A stretch of 64,000 bases of DNA, from NCBI RefSeq assembly GCF_002179965.1, contig NZ_NGUQ01000037.1:930001-994000 (forward strand), given 5' to 3'. Of the stretch, positions 7,374-17,019 are shown one piece after another. The position numbers and the translations under genes were made by a program. The notes beneath the pieces were generated by a model. It did not search any database. It was not told the DNA's origin and saw only the letters and a list, made by a program, of their open reading frames with translations. Source of the DNA: Pandoraea sp. PE-S2T-3 (GTDB taxonomy: Bacteria > Pseudomonadota > Gammaproteobacteria > Burkholderiales > Burkholderiaceae). Numbering within the stretch: position 1 is the stretch's first letter; each line of letters opens with the position of its first letter.

Positions 7374-10300
7374 ATGTGGATTGTTAACGTTGCGCTCAAA
7401 CGGCCTTACACGTTCATCGTGATGGCCATCATGATTCTGCTCGCCACGCCGCTGACGCTCATGCGCACGCCCGTGGACGTGCTGCCGGAAATCAACATCC
7501 CGGTCATCAGCGTGATCTGGACGTATACCGGGTTGTCCGCCCAAGACATTGCCGACCGGATGATCTCCGGCAACGAGCGTGGCCTGACGACCACGGTCAA
7601 CAACATCGAGCATATCGAGTCGCAGTCGCTGCCCGGTATCGGCATCATCAAGATCTTCCTGCAACCGACGGCCAACGTGCAGACCGCCATCGCGCAGGTG
7701 GTGGCCGTCGAGCAGGCGCAGGTCAAGCAGATGCCGCCCGGGGCCACGCCGCCGCTGGTAATCAGCTACTCGGCGTCGTCGATTCCCGTGATGCAGCTCG
7801 GCCTGTCGAGCCCGAGCCTCTCGGAACCCGCCCTCAACGATACGGCGCTCAACTTCCTGCGTCCGCAACTGGTGACGATCCCCGGCGCGGCGGTGCCGTA
7901 TCCATACGGCGGCAAGACGCGCCTGATTTCCGTCGACATCGACTCGCGCGCGCTGCTCGCCAAAGGCTTGACGGCGCAAGACGTGGTCGCCGCCGTGAAC
8001 GCCCAGAATCTGATTCTGCCGACCGGTACGGCGAAGATCGGACCGCGCGAATACAACGTGGACATGAACGGGTCGCCGCCGACGGTCGAAGGTCTGAACA
8101 ATATCCCGGTGCGCACGGTGGGCGGTGCCACGACGTATCTGCGCGAAGTCGCCCACGTGCGTACGGGCTTCTCGCCGCAAACCAATATCGTGCGTCAGAA
8201 CGGCCAGCGCGGCGTGCTGATGTCGATCATGAAGACCGGTGACGCCTCGACGCTGTCGGTGGTCGATTCACTCAAGGCATTACTGCCGGAAGCCCGCGCC
8301 GCCCTGCCCTCCGACTTGAAGATATCGGCGCTGTTCGACCAGTCGGTGTTCGTGAAAGCGGCCGTGCAGGGCGTGATTCACGAGGCGCTGATCGCGGCGG
8401 CCCTCACGGCCGCGATGATTCTGCTGTTCCTCGGCAACTGGCGCAGTACCTGCATCATCGCCATCTCCATTCCGCTGTCGATCCTGTCGTCGTTGCTCGC
8501 GCTGCATGCACTCGGCCAGACGATCAACATCATGACGCTCGGGGGGCTGGCGCTGGCGGTCGGTATTCTGGTGGACGATGCGACGGTGACGATCGAGAAC
8601 ATCGAGCGGCACTTGCACATGGGCACCCCACTGCACGAGGCGATTCTGGAGGGCGCGGGCGAAATTGCCGTGCCGGCGCTGGTCTCGACGCTGTGTATCT
8701 GTATCGTGTTCGTGCCGATGTTCTTCCTGACCGGCGTGGCACGTTACCTGTTCGTGCCGCTGGCCGAAGCCGTGGTGTTCGCCATGCTTGCGTCGTACGT
8801 GCTCTCGCGTACGCTCGTGCCCACGCTCGCCATGCTGCTGATGGGCAATGCGCATCACCCTGACCCGAACGCGAAGCCCGGCGTGTTCCGCCGTATCTAC
8901 CTGCGGTTCGACGCCGGTTTCGAGCGCATGCGCGGCGCCTACATCGTGGTGCTCTCCAACTTGCTGGTCCGCCGCCGCATGTTCGCGCTAAGTTTCCTGG
9001 CGTTCTGCGTGCTGTCGATGGGGCTCGTGTTTGCGCTAGGCGCCGACTTCTTCCCGACGGTCGATGCGGGCGACATCCGCATGCACATGCGCGCGCCGAC
9101 CGGCACTCGTATCGAAGAAACGGCGCGGCTGGCGGACGAAGTGGAAAAGGTCGTGCGCGAAGTCGTGCCCCCGAAGGAACTCGAGACGATTCTCGACAAC
9201 CTCGGGCTGCCGTATAGCGGTATCAACCTCTCGTACAGCAATGCCGGCACGATCGGTACGCTCGACGGCGAAATTCAGATCGCCCTCAGCCCCGACCACA
9301 AGCCGACCGCCGGCTATATCGACAAGCTGCGCGCGATCCTGCCGCAACGCTTCCCCGGCGTGGAGTTTTTCTTCCAGCCAGCCGACATCGTCACGCAGAT
9401 TCTCAACTTCGGTCTGCCCGCCGCCATCGACATCCAGATCAGCGGCAATCAGCAACTGGCCAATTTCGACATCGCGACGAAGCTGCTCAAGCAGGTGCGG
9501 CAGGTGCCGGGCACGGTGGACACCCATATCCAGCAACGCGTGAACGCGCCGACGCTGCACCTCGATATGGACCGCACGCGCCTTCAGCAACTGAACCTGA
9601 ACGCGAACGCGGTCGCACAGAACGTGCTGATCTCGCTCTCGGGCAGCTCGCAAACGTCGCCGGGGTTCTGGTTCAACAGTCAGAACGGCGTGGAGTACAG
9701 CCTCTCTGTGCAAGCGCCGCAGTACCGCGTCAGCTCGATCGACGACCTGCTGCGCACGCCTGTGGCCGGCACGGCCAATAACGGTCAGCCGCAGTTGCTC
9801 GCCAACTTCGTGAAGGTGGTGCCGACCGAGCAGTTCGCGGTGGTGAGCCACTACAACATCCGGCCGGTGATCGACTTGTACGTGAGCGTGGAAGGCCGTG
9901 ACCTCGGCAGCGTGGCGGGCGACATCAACAAACTCGTGGCCAAGGCCCGACAGGACCTGCCGCGCGGCAGCCAGATCGTGGTGCGCGGTCAGGTGAGCAC
10001 GATGCAAAGTTCGTATCTGGGGCTGGGCGTCGGTGTGGCGATGGCCATCGTGCTGGTCTACCTGCTGATCGTGGTGAATTTCCAGTCGTGGGTCGACCCG
10101 CTCATCATCGTGAGCGCCCTGCCCGCCGCCCTTGCCGGCATTGTCTGGATGCTGTTCCTGACCGGCACGCGGCTGTCGGTGCCGGCTCTCACGGGCGCCA
10201 TCATGACCATGGGGGTGGCCACCGCCAACAGTATTCTCGTGGTCGCCTTCGCCCGGCAGCGCATGGAATCGGGCATGGCGCCGCTCAAGGCGGCGCTGGA

Positions 10301-10529
10301 GGCCGGTGCGGGCCGTATCCGGCCGGTGCTGATGACCGCGCTCGCCATGATCATCGGCATGGTGCCGATGGCGCTGGGTCTCGGCGAAGGCGCAGAGCAA
10401 AACGCGCCGCTGGGACGCGCCGTGATCGGCGGCCTGATGTTCGCTACGGTTTCGACACTGTTCTTCGTGCCGCTCGTGTTCGCCGGGATTCACACCCGCC
10501 TCGCGCGTCGCAAAAAAATTGCTTCTTGA
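7374..10529 (+). CDS. RND efflux permease (AcrB/MdtBC-type, HAE1-like)
   Basis: A 1051-residue inner-membrane proton-driven exporter, the pump of a tripartite efflux complex. The N-terminal MWIVNVALKRPYTFIVMAIM is the typical first helix. Two large periplasmic loops, a first transmembrane bundle around 340-480 and a second around 865-1030 give the usual duplicated layout. The proton-relay pair is visible in TM4 as AVGILVDDATVTIENIERH. It starts a run of five co-directional genes (permease, adaptor, outer-membrane factor, response regulator, sensor kinase) with gaps or overlaps of at most about 30 bases. Substrate cannot be read from sequence: the adjacent two-component genes resemble CzcRS/CusRS, but the permease looks more like a multidrug pump than a metal pump. 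Confidence 0.95.
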   Translation: MWIVNVALKRPYTFIVMAIMILLATPLTLMRTPVDVLPEINIPVISVIWTYTGLSAQDIADRMISGNERGLTTTVNNIEHIESQSLPGIGIIKIFLQPTANVQTAIAQVVAVEQAQVKQMPPGATPPLVISYSASSIPVMQLGLSSPSLSEPALNDTALNFLRPQLVTIPGAAVPYPYGGKTRLISVDIDSRALLAKGLTAQDVVAAVNAQNLILPTGTAKIGPREYNVDMNGSPPTVEGLNNIPVRTVGGATTYLREVAHVRTGFSPQTNIVRQNGQRGVLMSIMKTGDASTLSVVDSLKALLPEARAALPSDLKISALFDQSVFVKAAVQGVIHEALIAAALTAAMILLFLGNWRSTCIIAISIPLSILSSLLALHALGQTINIMTLGGLALAVGILVDDATVTIENIERHLHMGTPLHEAILEGAGEIAVPALVSTLCICIVFVPMFFLTGVARYLFVPLAEAVVFAMLASYVLSRTLVPTLAMLLMGNAHHPDPNAKPGVFRRIYLRFDAGFERMRGAYIVVLSNLLVRRRMFALSFLAFCVLSMGLVFALGADFFPTVDAGDIRMHMRAPTGTRIEETARLADEVEKVVREVVPPKELETILDNLGLPYSGINLSYSNAGTIGTLDGEIQIALSPDHKPTAGYIDKLRAILPQRFPGVEFFFQPADIVTQILNFGLPAAIDIQISGNQQLANFDIATKLLKQVRQVPGTVDTHIQQRVNAPTLHLDMDRTRLQQLNLNANAVAQNVLISLSGSSQTSPGFWFNSQNGVEYSLSVQAPQYRVSSIDDLLRTPVAGTANNGQPQLLANFVKVVPTEQFAVVSHYNIRPVIDLYVSVEGRDLGSVAGDINKLVAKARQDLPRGSQIVVRGQVSTMQSSYLGLGVGVAMAIVLVYLLIVVNFQSWVDPLIIVSALPAALAGIVWMLFLTGTRLSVPALTGAIMTMGVATANSILVVAFARQRMESGMAPLKAALEAGAGRIRPVLMTALAMIIGMVPMALGLGEGAEQNAPLGRAVIGGLMFATVSTLFFVPLVFAGIHTRLARRKKIAS

Positions 10530-10542
10530 TGGGTTGACTGAC

Positions 10543-11832
10543 ATGACCGAGAAACATCACGCCGAACTGGCCCTTCCCGAGCACGACCCGGCCGACGGAC
10601 GGCAATTGCCGCCGCGCAAGGGCGAATTCCGCCGCGCCAAGATCGCACTGATCGTCGTGGCCGTGCTGCTGATCGCCGGTGCCGCCCGCACCACCGTGTC
10701 GAACGCCCTGCAACGGCGCGACGTCGCCAACGTGACGGTGGAGAACGCCAAACAATATGTGAGCGTCGTCACGCCGGAGACCACGTCGGCCAGCGAAACC
10801 CTGCTGCCCGCCACGTTGCGCGGCGCGGTCGAATCGCCGATCTACGCCCGCGCGACCGGCTATTTGCTGCGCCGCTACGTCGACATCGGTGCCCGCGTGA
10901 AACAAGGTCAGTTGCTGGCCGATCTCGATACGCCGGAAATCGATCAGGAACTTGCTCAGGCCATCGCCCAGCGCAACCAGATCAACGCAAGCCTCGGGCT
11001 GGCGAAGTCGTCACTCGATCGTTGGCAGCAACTGCGCCAGCGCGACGCCGTCTCGCAGCAGGAGCTCGATGAGCGCCAAAGCACCTACACACAGGGCATC
11101 GCCAATCTGGCCGCCGCTGACGCCAACGTGAAGCGCCTGCAACAACTCGAATCGTTCAAGCGCATCGTGGCGCCGTTCGACGGCGTGATCACACAGCGCA
11201 ATGTCGACGTGGGCGACCTGATCGACGCCGGTAGCGGCACCAGCCGTGCGCTGTTCTCGCTCGCACAGACCGACCCGTTGCGCGTCTACGTGCAAGTGCC
11301 GCAGGCCTATGCACAGGGCGTGACCGTGGGTCAGCCCGTGGTTGTGACGCAGGCCGAACTGCCCGGCGAGCACTTCCAGGGCAAGATCACACACGTGTCC
11401 GGCGCCATCGACGTGGCCACGCGTTCGCTGCAAATCGAAGCGTCGCTGCCCAACCCGGACGGCAAGCTTCGCCCCGGCGCTTACGTACAACTGGCGCTGC
11501 CGAGCGCGGCGCGTGCCCATCTGAGCGTGCCGTCCAACGCGCTGCTGTTCCGTGCGGAAGGCCCGCGCGTGGCCGTGGTGGACGATCAGGGCGTGGTGCA
11601 TCTGCACAAGATCGTGATCGCTCAGGATCTGGGGCAGTCGCTGGAACTGGCCGACGGCGTCGCACCGACGGACCGCGTCATCATCAACCCGAGCGACTCC
11701 ATCGACGACGGCGACCACGTGCAGGCCAAGGCGCTGGCGGTCAAGGCCGCACCGGGCGGCAAAGCCGGTGGCAAGCCCGCCGAGAAGTCGGAAGACGCGG
11801 CTAACGGTAAGGCGCAAGGAGCGCAATCGTGA
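10543..11832 (+). CDS. RND periplasmic adaptor (membrane fusion protein, HlyD/AcrA family)
   Basis: A 429-residue adaptor linking the RND permease to the outer-membrane channel. An N-terminal membrane anchor lies at about residues 32-50 (IALIVVAVLLIAGA). Then come the first half of the lipoyl domain (VDIGARVKQGQLLADLDTPE), a coiled-coil hairpin from about 130 to 195, the second lipoyl half (RIVAPFDGVITQRNVDVGD) and beta-barrel and membrane-proximal domains (KLRPGAYVQLALPS). The tail is Lys/Ala/Gly-rich. An in-frame TTG at 10519 would overlap the permease gene; the ATG at 10543, 13 bases after the permease stop, is preferred. Its stop overlaps the next gene's GTG start (GTGA). Confidence 0.95.
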   Translation: MTEKHHAELALPEHDPADGRQLPPRKGEFRRAKIALIVVAVLLIAGAARTTVSNALQRRDVANVTVENAKQYVSVVTPETTSASETLLPATLRGAVESPIYARATGYLLRRYVDIGARVKQGQLLADLDTPEIDQELAQAIAQRNQINASLGLAKSSLDRWQQLRQRDAVSQQELDERQSTYTQGIANLAAADANVKRLQQLESFKRIVAPFDGVITQRNVDVGDLIDAGSGTSRALFSLAQTDPLRVYVQVPQAYAQGVTVGQPVVVTQAELPGEHFQGKITHVSGAIDVATRSLQIEASLPNPDGKLRPGAYVQLALPSAARAHLSVPSNALLFRAEGPRVAVVDDQGVVHLHKIVIAQDLGQSLELADGVAPTDRVIINPSDSIDDGDHVQAKALAVKAAPGGKAGGKPAEKSEDAANGKAQGAQS

Positions 11833-13349
11833 TCGCCAGCGAACGCATGGGTCCGGCGTCGGCGATACGGCAGCGCGTGCCTCGCATGACCGATGGCCGC
11901 AGTCTGCGGCTCGGTGCCGTGGTGCTAGGCGTCGCCACACTGCTCAGCGCCTGCGCCGTCGGGCCGGACTATCAGCGCCCCGAAGTCTCCACGCCGCCCG
12001 ACTGGAAAACCGACAGCTACTGGCGGCTGGCCCAGCCGTCACACGCGCCGTTGCAGCCCGACTGGTGGACCTCGTTCCACGAGCCCGCGCTCGACGACCT
12101 CGAGAAGCAGGCACTGGCGCAGAGCCAAACGCTGGCGGCCGCCGTCGCCCATTACGAACAGGCCCGGGCAACGCTTGCCGGCACGTCCGCGCAACGTCTG
12201 CCGGAAGTCGACGCGTCGTTCGGGCTTGCACGTCAGCGCATCTCGGCCAACCGCCCGCTCACGAGTTATTCGTCGTCGATGATGTCGACGGTGCAGAACA
12301 ACGTTCAGCTCGGGCTAGGTGTGAACTACGACACCGACCTGTTCGGACGCATCCGCCGTCAGGTCGAAGGCGCGCAGGCATCGGCCGAGCAGGCTGGCGA
12401 CGATCTTGCCAACGCCCGGCTGGTGCTCACCACCCAACTCGCTACGGCCTACTTCCAGTTGCGTGCGCTCGACGCCGAGATTCACGTGCTCGACGAGTCG
12501 GTCAAGTTGCAGCAGAAGGCGCTCGACTATGTCAGTGCACAGCACGATCTGGGCGCGGTCTCCGGGCTCGATGTGTTGCAACAGCAGTCGGAACTCGACA
12601 CCACGCGCGTGCAGGCCAAGCTGCTGCATCAGCAGCGCGATCAGTACGAACATGCGATTGCCGCGCTCGTCGGCGTTCCCGCCCCGGCATTCTCAGTGCC
12701 GGTCGGCACGCTGACCGACGCGCTGCCAGGCATCCCGCTGGGGGTGCCGAGCGACGTGCTGCAACGGCGCCCCGACATCGCGTCGGCCGAACGGGCCATG
12801 GCGGCGGCCAACGCTCAGATCGGCGTCGCCAAGGCCGCCTTCTTCCCGAGCCTGATGCTCAACCCGTCCATCGGCTGGCAAGCGACGGACTTTGCCAACC
12901 TGCTCTCCGCGCCCAGCCTGCTCTGGACGCTGGGCACGGCGGCCTCGCAAGTCATCTTCGACGGCGGACGCCGGCAGGCCAGTGTGGATTACGCGAGCGC
13001 CGGATATCGCGCGGTTGAAGCCAACTACCGCCAGACGGTACTCACCGCCTTCCAGCAGGTGCAGGACGGTGTGACCGGCCTGTCGGTGCTTGACGGTGCG
13101 GCGCACGAATCCCATGCGGCAGTGGTCGATGCACAGCGCTTGCTGAGCCTTGCCAACGACCGTTACTCGGGTGGCCTGACCGCCTATCTGAGTGTCATTA
13201 CGGCACAACAGAGTCTGCTCGCCAGCGAGCGGCAGGATGTGCAGATTCGCGGGCAGCAACTGGTGTTGTCGGTTGCGTTGGTCAAGGCGTTAGGCGGCGG
13301 ATGGCTGCCGTCGGATTCATCCACTGACTCGTATAATGCGCAAAGGTGA
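11829..13349 (+). CDS. RND outer-membrane factor, NodT/OprM-family lipoprotein
   Basis: An outer-membrane efflux channel of about 500 residues. The N-terminus has a lipoprotein signal ending in a lipobox (TLLSAC) followed by AVGPDYQRPEV, the classic start of a mature OprM/NodT protein. The two repeated OEP halves follow, with GIPLGVPSDVLQRRPDI, a strong family motif, between them. The GTG at 11829 overlaps the adaptor stop; internal ATGs at 11847 and 11886 would give shorter leaders and cannot be excluded. It completes the tripartite pump. The response regulator gene begins 9 bases after its stop, so regulation and pump are probably made from one message. Confidence 0.94.
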   Translation: MIASERMGPASAIRQRVPRMTDGRSLRLGAVVLGVATLLSACAVGPDYQRPEVSTPPDWKTDSYWRLAQPSHAPLQPDWWTSFHEPALDDLEKQALAQSQTLAAAVAHYEQARATLAGTSAQRLPEVDASFGLARQRISANRPLTSYSSSMMSTVQNNVQLGLGVNYDTDLFGRIRRQVEGAQASAEQAGDDLANARLVLTTQLATAYFQLRALDAEIHVLDESVKLQQKALDYVSAQHDLGAVSGLDVLQQQSELDTTRVQAKLLHQQRDQYEHAIAALVGVPAPAFSVPVGTLTDALPGIPLGVPSDVLQRRPDIASAERAMAAANAQIGVAKAAFFPSLMLNPSIGWQATDFANLLSAPSLLWTLGTAASQVIFDGGRRQASVDYASAGYRAVEANYRQTVLTAFQQVQDGVTGLSVLDGAAHESHAAVVDAQRLLSLANDRYSGGLTAYLSVITAQQSLLASERQDVQIRGQQLVLSVALVKALGGGWLPSDSSTDSYNAQR

Positions 13350-13358
13350 GGTGACGAC

Positions 13359-14033
13359 ATGAAAGTACTGATCGTTGAAGACGAACATAAGGTAGTGGAC
13401 TATCTGCGCTCGGGGTTGACCGAGCAAGGCTGGGTGGTCGACGTCGCGCTCGATGGCGAAGAAGGCACCCATCTCGCGCTGGAGTTCGACTACGACGTGA
13501 TCGTGCTCGATGTCATGCTCCCCAAGCGCGATGGCTTTGCTGTGCTCGGCTCGTTGCGTGAACGCAAGTCGACGCCGGTCATCATGCTGACGGCCCGCGA
13601 TCACGTGAACGACCGCGTGCGCGGCCTGCGCGAAGGGGCCGACGACTACCTGACCAAGCCGTTCTCGTTCATCGAACTGGTCGAGCGCCTGCATGCACTC
13701 GCGCGCCGCACCCGTGTGCAGGAATCCACACTGATTTCGGTCGGCGACCTTTACGTCGACCTGATCGGACGCCGCGCCACGCGCGACGGCCAACGTCTGG
13801 ATCTCACCGCGAAGGAATTTCAGCTGCTCTCCGTACTCGCCCGTCGTCAGGGCGACATTCTGTCGAAGACCGCCATCACCGAACTGGTCTGGGACGTCAA
13901 CTTCGACAGCCACACGAACGTGGTGGAGACAGCGATCAAACGCCTGCGCGCCAAGCTGGACGGCCCCTTCCACACCAAGCTGCTGCACACCGTGCGCGGC
14001 ATGGGTTACGTGCTGGAGGTGCGCGAGGCGTAA
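13359..14033 (+). CDS. OmpR/CzcR-family response regulator
   Basis: A 224-residue two-component regulator. The receiver domain (1-120) has the acidic pair in VEDEHK, the phospho-acceptor Asp51 (VIVLDVMLPKRDGF), the Thr switch (IMLTARD) and Lys101-like YLTKPFSF. The C-terminal winged helix (about 125-220) ends in HTVRGMGYVLEVREA, typical of the heavy-metal (CzcR/CusR/IrlR) subgroup. It is encoded between the efflux channel and the sensor kinase, and probably autoregulates the whole efflux operon. The tandem 11-mer at 7180-7201 is a candidate target, which is untested. Confidence 0.95.
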   Translation: MKVLIVEDEHKVVDYLRSGLTEQGWVVDVALDGEEGTHLALEFDYDVIVLDVMLPKRDGFAVLGSLRERKSTPVIMLTARDHVNDRVRGLREGADDYLTKPFSFIELVERLHALARRTRVQESTLISVGDLYVDLIGRRATRDGQRLDLTAKEFQLLSVLARRQGDILSKTAITELVWDVNFDSHTNVVETAIKRLRAKLDGPFHTKLLHTVRGMGYVLEVREA

Positions 14034-14060
14034 GCCGAGCGCATTGCCGCCGCGCTCACC

Positions 14061-15557
14061 ATGGTCAAACACTCGATCTCCCGCCGGCTCGCCGCGATGT
14101 TCGCGGTGGTGGCGCTATCGGTGTTCGCGCTGGTGGGCACCGCGCTATATATGATGCTGCGCGTGCAGTTGGAACGGCACCTGCGCGAGTCGCTCGACGA
14201 TCGCGCGCAGATCGCGCACATCATCGTCTATCACGGCGGCACGCCCGAGAAGTGGCAGATCGTGCGCGAGAAACTGAGTGACATGACCCCGCGCGACGGC
14301 ACGACGACCTACGCCGTATCAAGCGACGACCCACGGTTTACCTTCGGCACCCCCGTGGGCGGCATGTTCGTGAAGCGGCTATCGAACGGCTACGTACGCC
14401 TGCGCCCTGACGGCGGCGGCGACGACATGCTGACCACTCGCGAAATCTTGCCGCCCTACGGCGCGCGCCCGGCCGTGACGCTTCAGGTGTCGGCCAGCTA
14501 CTCCCCCAACGAGCGCACGCTGCGCGCCTTCGGCCTCGGACTCGCGGCGCTGTCGGCGCTCGGCAGTCTGGGTGTGCTGCTGCTCAGCTACTCGGTCACG
14601 CGACTCGGTCTTTCACCGCTGACACGGCTCACGCGCGAAGCCTCGCAAATCAGTCCGGACAACCGCTCGCAGCGACTGGATACCCGTTCGCTGCCGGTCG
14701 AACTCGACGATCTCGCCCATTCGTTCAACGGCGCCCTCGCCCGGCTTGACGGCGCGTACGAGCGGCTGGAATCGTTCAACGCCGACGTCGCACACGAGTT
14801 GCGCACGCCGGTAACCATCCTGATCGGGCAGACCGAGGTGGCGCTCACGCGCGACCGGCCGGTCGAAGACCTCCGTGCCCTGCTGCAATCGAATCTCGAA
14901 GAACTGGGCCGCATGCGCACGATCATCAACGACATGCTGTTCCTTTCGCGGGCCGATCAGGGCGAGCGGGCGACGGGCCTGACGGGCGTGTCGATCGCGA
15001 GCGAAGCCGCGCACACGCTGGAGTTTCTGGAGATTCCGCTGGAAGAGGCACAAGTGGCGGCGCGGCTGCATGGCAGCGCCTTTGCCCATGTGAACAAGGC
15101 ACTCGTGGGGCGCGCTGTCGCGAATCTGGTGATGAACGCCATCGAGCATTGCGCCCCGGGCGCCACCATCGACGTGCGGATATCGCAACCGGCCAAATCA
15201 GCACACGACGCCGATCAGGTGCGCATTGAAGTCGCCAATCCGGGCGCGCCGATTCCGCCCGACGTGCTGCGGCATTTGTTCGACCGCTTCTACCGCGCCG
15301 AACCGTCGCGCACCAACAGCCGCGAGAATCACGGGCTGGGGCTGGCCATCGTCAAGGCCATCGCCGAAATGCACGGCGGCACCGTGTGGGCACACAGTGC
15401 GGGCGGCCTCAATACGTTTGGTTTCTCGGTGTCGAAGGGACCGGCGGCACCTGTCGACCCGCTGGGGACGGGCCCCATGGCACAGGCGGGCCCGGCAAGT
15501 CCGGCAGTCGCTGGTTCGTCAGAGGCCCTGCCGACCGTGGTTGCCCGCTCGCGATAG
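14061..15557 (+). CDS. Sensor histidine kinase, heavy-metal (CusS/IrlS) type
   Basis: A 498-residue membrane kinase. One transmembrane helix lies at about 12-34 and a second at about 156-178, enclosing a periplasmic sensor of some 120 residues. HAMP comes next. The dimerisation domain has phospho-accepting His245 in VAHELRTPVT, followed by the HATPase domain with N box (NLVMNAIEHC), FDRFYRAEPSR and GLGLAIVKAI. Its partner is the regulator ending 27 bases upstream. The last 39 bases overlap the convergent hypothetical gene at 15519-16100, and the final 50 residues are a Pro/Ala/Gly-rich tail beyond the kinase fold, which may be non-essential. Confidence 0.95.
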   Translation: MVKHSISRRLAAMFAVVALSVFALVGTALYMMLRVQLERHLRESLDDRAQIAHIIVYHGGTPEKWQIVREKLSDMTPRDGTTTYAVSSDDPRFTFGTPVGGMFVKRLSNGYVRLRPDGGGDDMLTTREILPPYGARPAVTLQVSASYSPNERTLRAFGLGLAALSALGSLGVLLLSYSVTRLGLSPLTRLTREASQISPDNRSQRLDTRSLPVELDDLAHSFNGALARLDGAYERLESFNADVAHELRTPVTILIGQTEVALTRDRPVEDLRALLQSNLEELGRMRTIINDMLFLSRADQGERATGLTGVSIASEAAHTLEFLEIPLEEAQVAARLHGSAFAHVNKALVGRAVANLVMNAIEHCAPGATIDVRISQPAKSAHDADQVRIEVANPGAPIPPDVLRHLFDRFYRAEPSRTNSRENHGLGLAIVKAIAEMHGGTVWAHSAGGLNTFGFSVSKGPAAPVDPLGTGPMAQAGPASPAVAGSSEALPTVVARSR

Positions 15558-16100
15558 GGTCTGCGGCGCAAAGCCGGTCAGCGTTTCACCCAGCGCTTCG
15601 CGCGCATAGGCAGCTGCGACAGTCATCTGTGCGAGCCGCGCCCGCAACTCCAGATTCTCCCGTTCCAGATGTTGTACGCGCCGCATGGCATCGGCCACGT
15701 CGGCACTCGCATGCCCGTGGGAGAGTTGGCCTTCAGGCAGGGCATCGAGCAATGTCATGGCCCTCGCCAGGTTTTGCTCAAGCTGCTGCGCCCAGACGGA
15801 ATGGGCATTGGCGGGCAACGATGCCGATGTCGGCACGGCCGGCATTTCGTAGGCGGTGCGCGCACGAACGATGGCCTTTTGCACGGTGCCGGCACTCGGC
15901 CGTCGGGCCACACCGGCCAACCCCATCAGCTTCAGATACGTCTGCGCACCGTAAATGCGATGTGCGGCAGACCAGGCGTCGTGCAGGAAAGCGTCGAGAA
16001 AGGCCGGATTGTTATGGGGATTTGCCGTGTCCGCGTCGCGGGCGGCGGCGAGCAATGCGGCGTATGTCGCATCGTCAAATTTAAGAGCGGACCGTGCCAT
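15519..16100 (-). CDS. Conserved-looking hypothetical protein with C-terminal coiled coil
   Basis: A 193-residue soluble protein that I do not recognise. The N-terminal 90 residues are predicted helical (DDATYAALLAAARDAD, FLDAFLHDAWSAAHRIYG, YLKLMGLAGVARRPSAGTVQKAI) and could be a DNA-binding or helical-bundle domain. Residues about 140-180 are a heptad-like coiled coil (MRRVQHLERENLELRARLAQM). The layout, a small helical head with a coiled coil, is loosely like KfrA proteins, but I see no clear KfrA signature. Codon use matches neighbours. Its 3' end overlaps the end of the convergent sensor kinase gene by 39 bases. Function unknown. Confidence 0.7.
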   Translation of the reverse strand: MARSALKFDDATYAALLAAARDADTANPHNNPAFLDAFLHDAWSAAHRIYGAQTYLKLMGLAGVARRPSAGTVQKAIVRARTAYEMPAVPTSASLPANAHSVWAQQLEQNLARAMTLLDALPEGQLSHGHASADVADAMRRVQHLERENLELRARLAQMTVAAAYAREALGETLTGFAPQTLSRAGNHGRQGL

Positions 16101-16203
16101 GGCGACCTCCGGTCGTGGGCGCTTGCCGTTTGGGGGGATCAGGCGCCGGTCGTGGTGTCACCGGCGCCCAATGGTCAAACCGACTGATCGTCCGCCGCGT
16201 GTC

Positions 16204-16821
16204 TTACGGCTTGGGAGCCGGCGGCGGCGGCGGCGGAGCCCACTTGCGCTTGGCATCCGGGTCTTGCGTCACGGCCACGGCAATCGCTTCGGTGTAATCC
16301 ACATTGACGGAATCGCCCACCTTCACGCCATTGAGCAGCGAGGGGTCCTGCACGGCGATATCGACGGTGCGCTTCGGACCGCGCAGCGTGATGACGTTGG
16401 CCGTGCGGTCGATCTTCTGCACGGTCGCCACGACCTTGATGTTGCGCGCCGCATCGGCAGCCGGACGATTGCCCGGCGTGGCACGGTTCGCTTCTTCAGT
16501 GACGACGCTGCTGCGAATGCCACCGCCCGGTGCGACCGAGATGGCAATCGCCCGCTCATACGCCACCACCACCTTGTCGCCCTTGCGCATCTGCTCGAAG
16601 TTTCTCACTTCGGGCCCGACCACGAAGGTCACCGGTTTGCCGTGATCGTCGGCAACCTGAATGGTGCGGTTCTTGACGTCCACGCCAAGCAGTGTCGTTC
16701 GGAACTCGACGACACCGCCGCGCACGATCGGTGCGGGCGGGGGGGCAGCCTGCGTTTGTGCATAGGCGGCCTGCCCCAGCGACAACAGACCGGCCAGAAT
16801 CATCGCTTGCGTGAGCTTCAT
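16204..16821 (-). CDS. Exported protein with two repeated small beta domains
   Basis: A 205-residue periplasmic protein of unknown role. The signal peptide (MKLTQAMILAGLLSLGQAAYA) ends in a good AxA-type site. The mature part contains two similar units of about 50-60 residues. The first runs from GVDVKNRTIQV to VVVAYERAIAISV, the second from VQKIDRTANVITL to VNVDYTEAIAVAV; both have the plan strand, turn, strand, G-(D)-x-V-x-V-x-Y-x-E-A-I-A. They look like a tandem duplication of an OB-like beta domain. The tail is poly-proline (APPPPPPAPKP). A Shine-Dalgarno AGGA lies 7 bases before the ATG, and a small inverted repeat (GAATGA/TCATTC, 16845-16863) sits just upstream. Confidence 0.8.
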   Translation of the reverse strand: MKLTQAMILAGLLSLGQAAYAQTQAAPPPAPIVRGGVVEFRTTLLGVDVKNRTIQVADDHGKPVTFVVGPEVRNFEQMRKGDKVVVAYERAIAISVAPGGGIRSSVVTEEANRATPGNRPAADAARNIKVVATVQKIDRTANVITLRGPKRTVDIAVQDPSLLNGVKVGDSVNVDYTEAIAVAVTQDPDAKRKWAPPPPPPAPKP

Positions 16822-16878
16822 GGTGTGTCCTTTTTGTTATCGCCGAATGAGAATCCGTCATTCGAATTCGGCAAATAG

Positions 16879-17019
16879 TTAATTATCCGAAACAAATTTC
16901 CGATGACCGGCGACCTGCGCCAATTACCGAATGTTTCACGGCGATAGTAACAAAATAATTCATTTCGGCAAGATAATTTTGTTTTGCATACCAAATACCG
17001 TTAGCCACCGGATAATTAA
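16879..17019. repeat. Pair of 11-base perfect inverted repeats 141 bases end to end
   Basis: TTAATTATCCG at 16879-16889 and its exact reverse complement CGGATAATTAA at 17009-17019. The enclosed 119 bases contain no gene. They could be ends of a small degenerate MITE-like insertion, separated operator half-sites, or chance in an AT-rich stretch. I saw no target-site duplication next to them. Confidence 0.4.
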
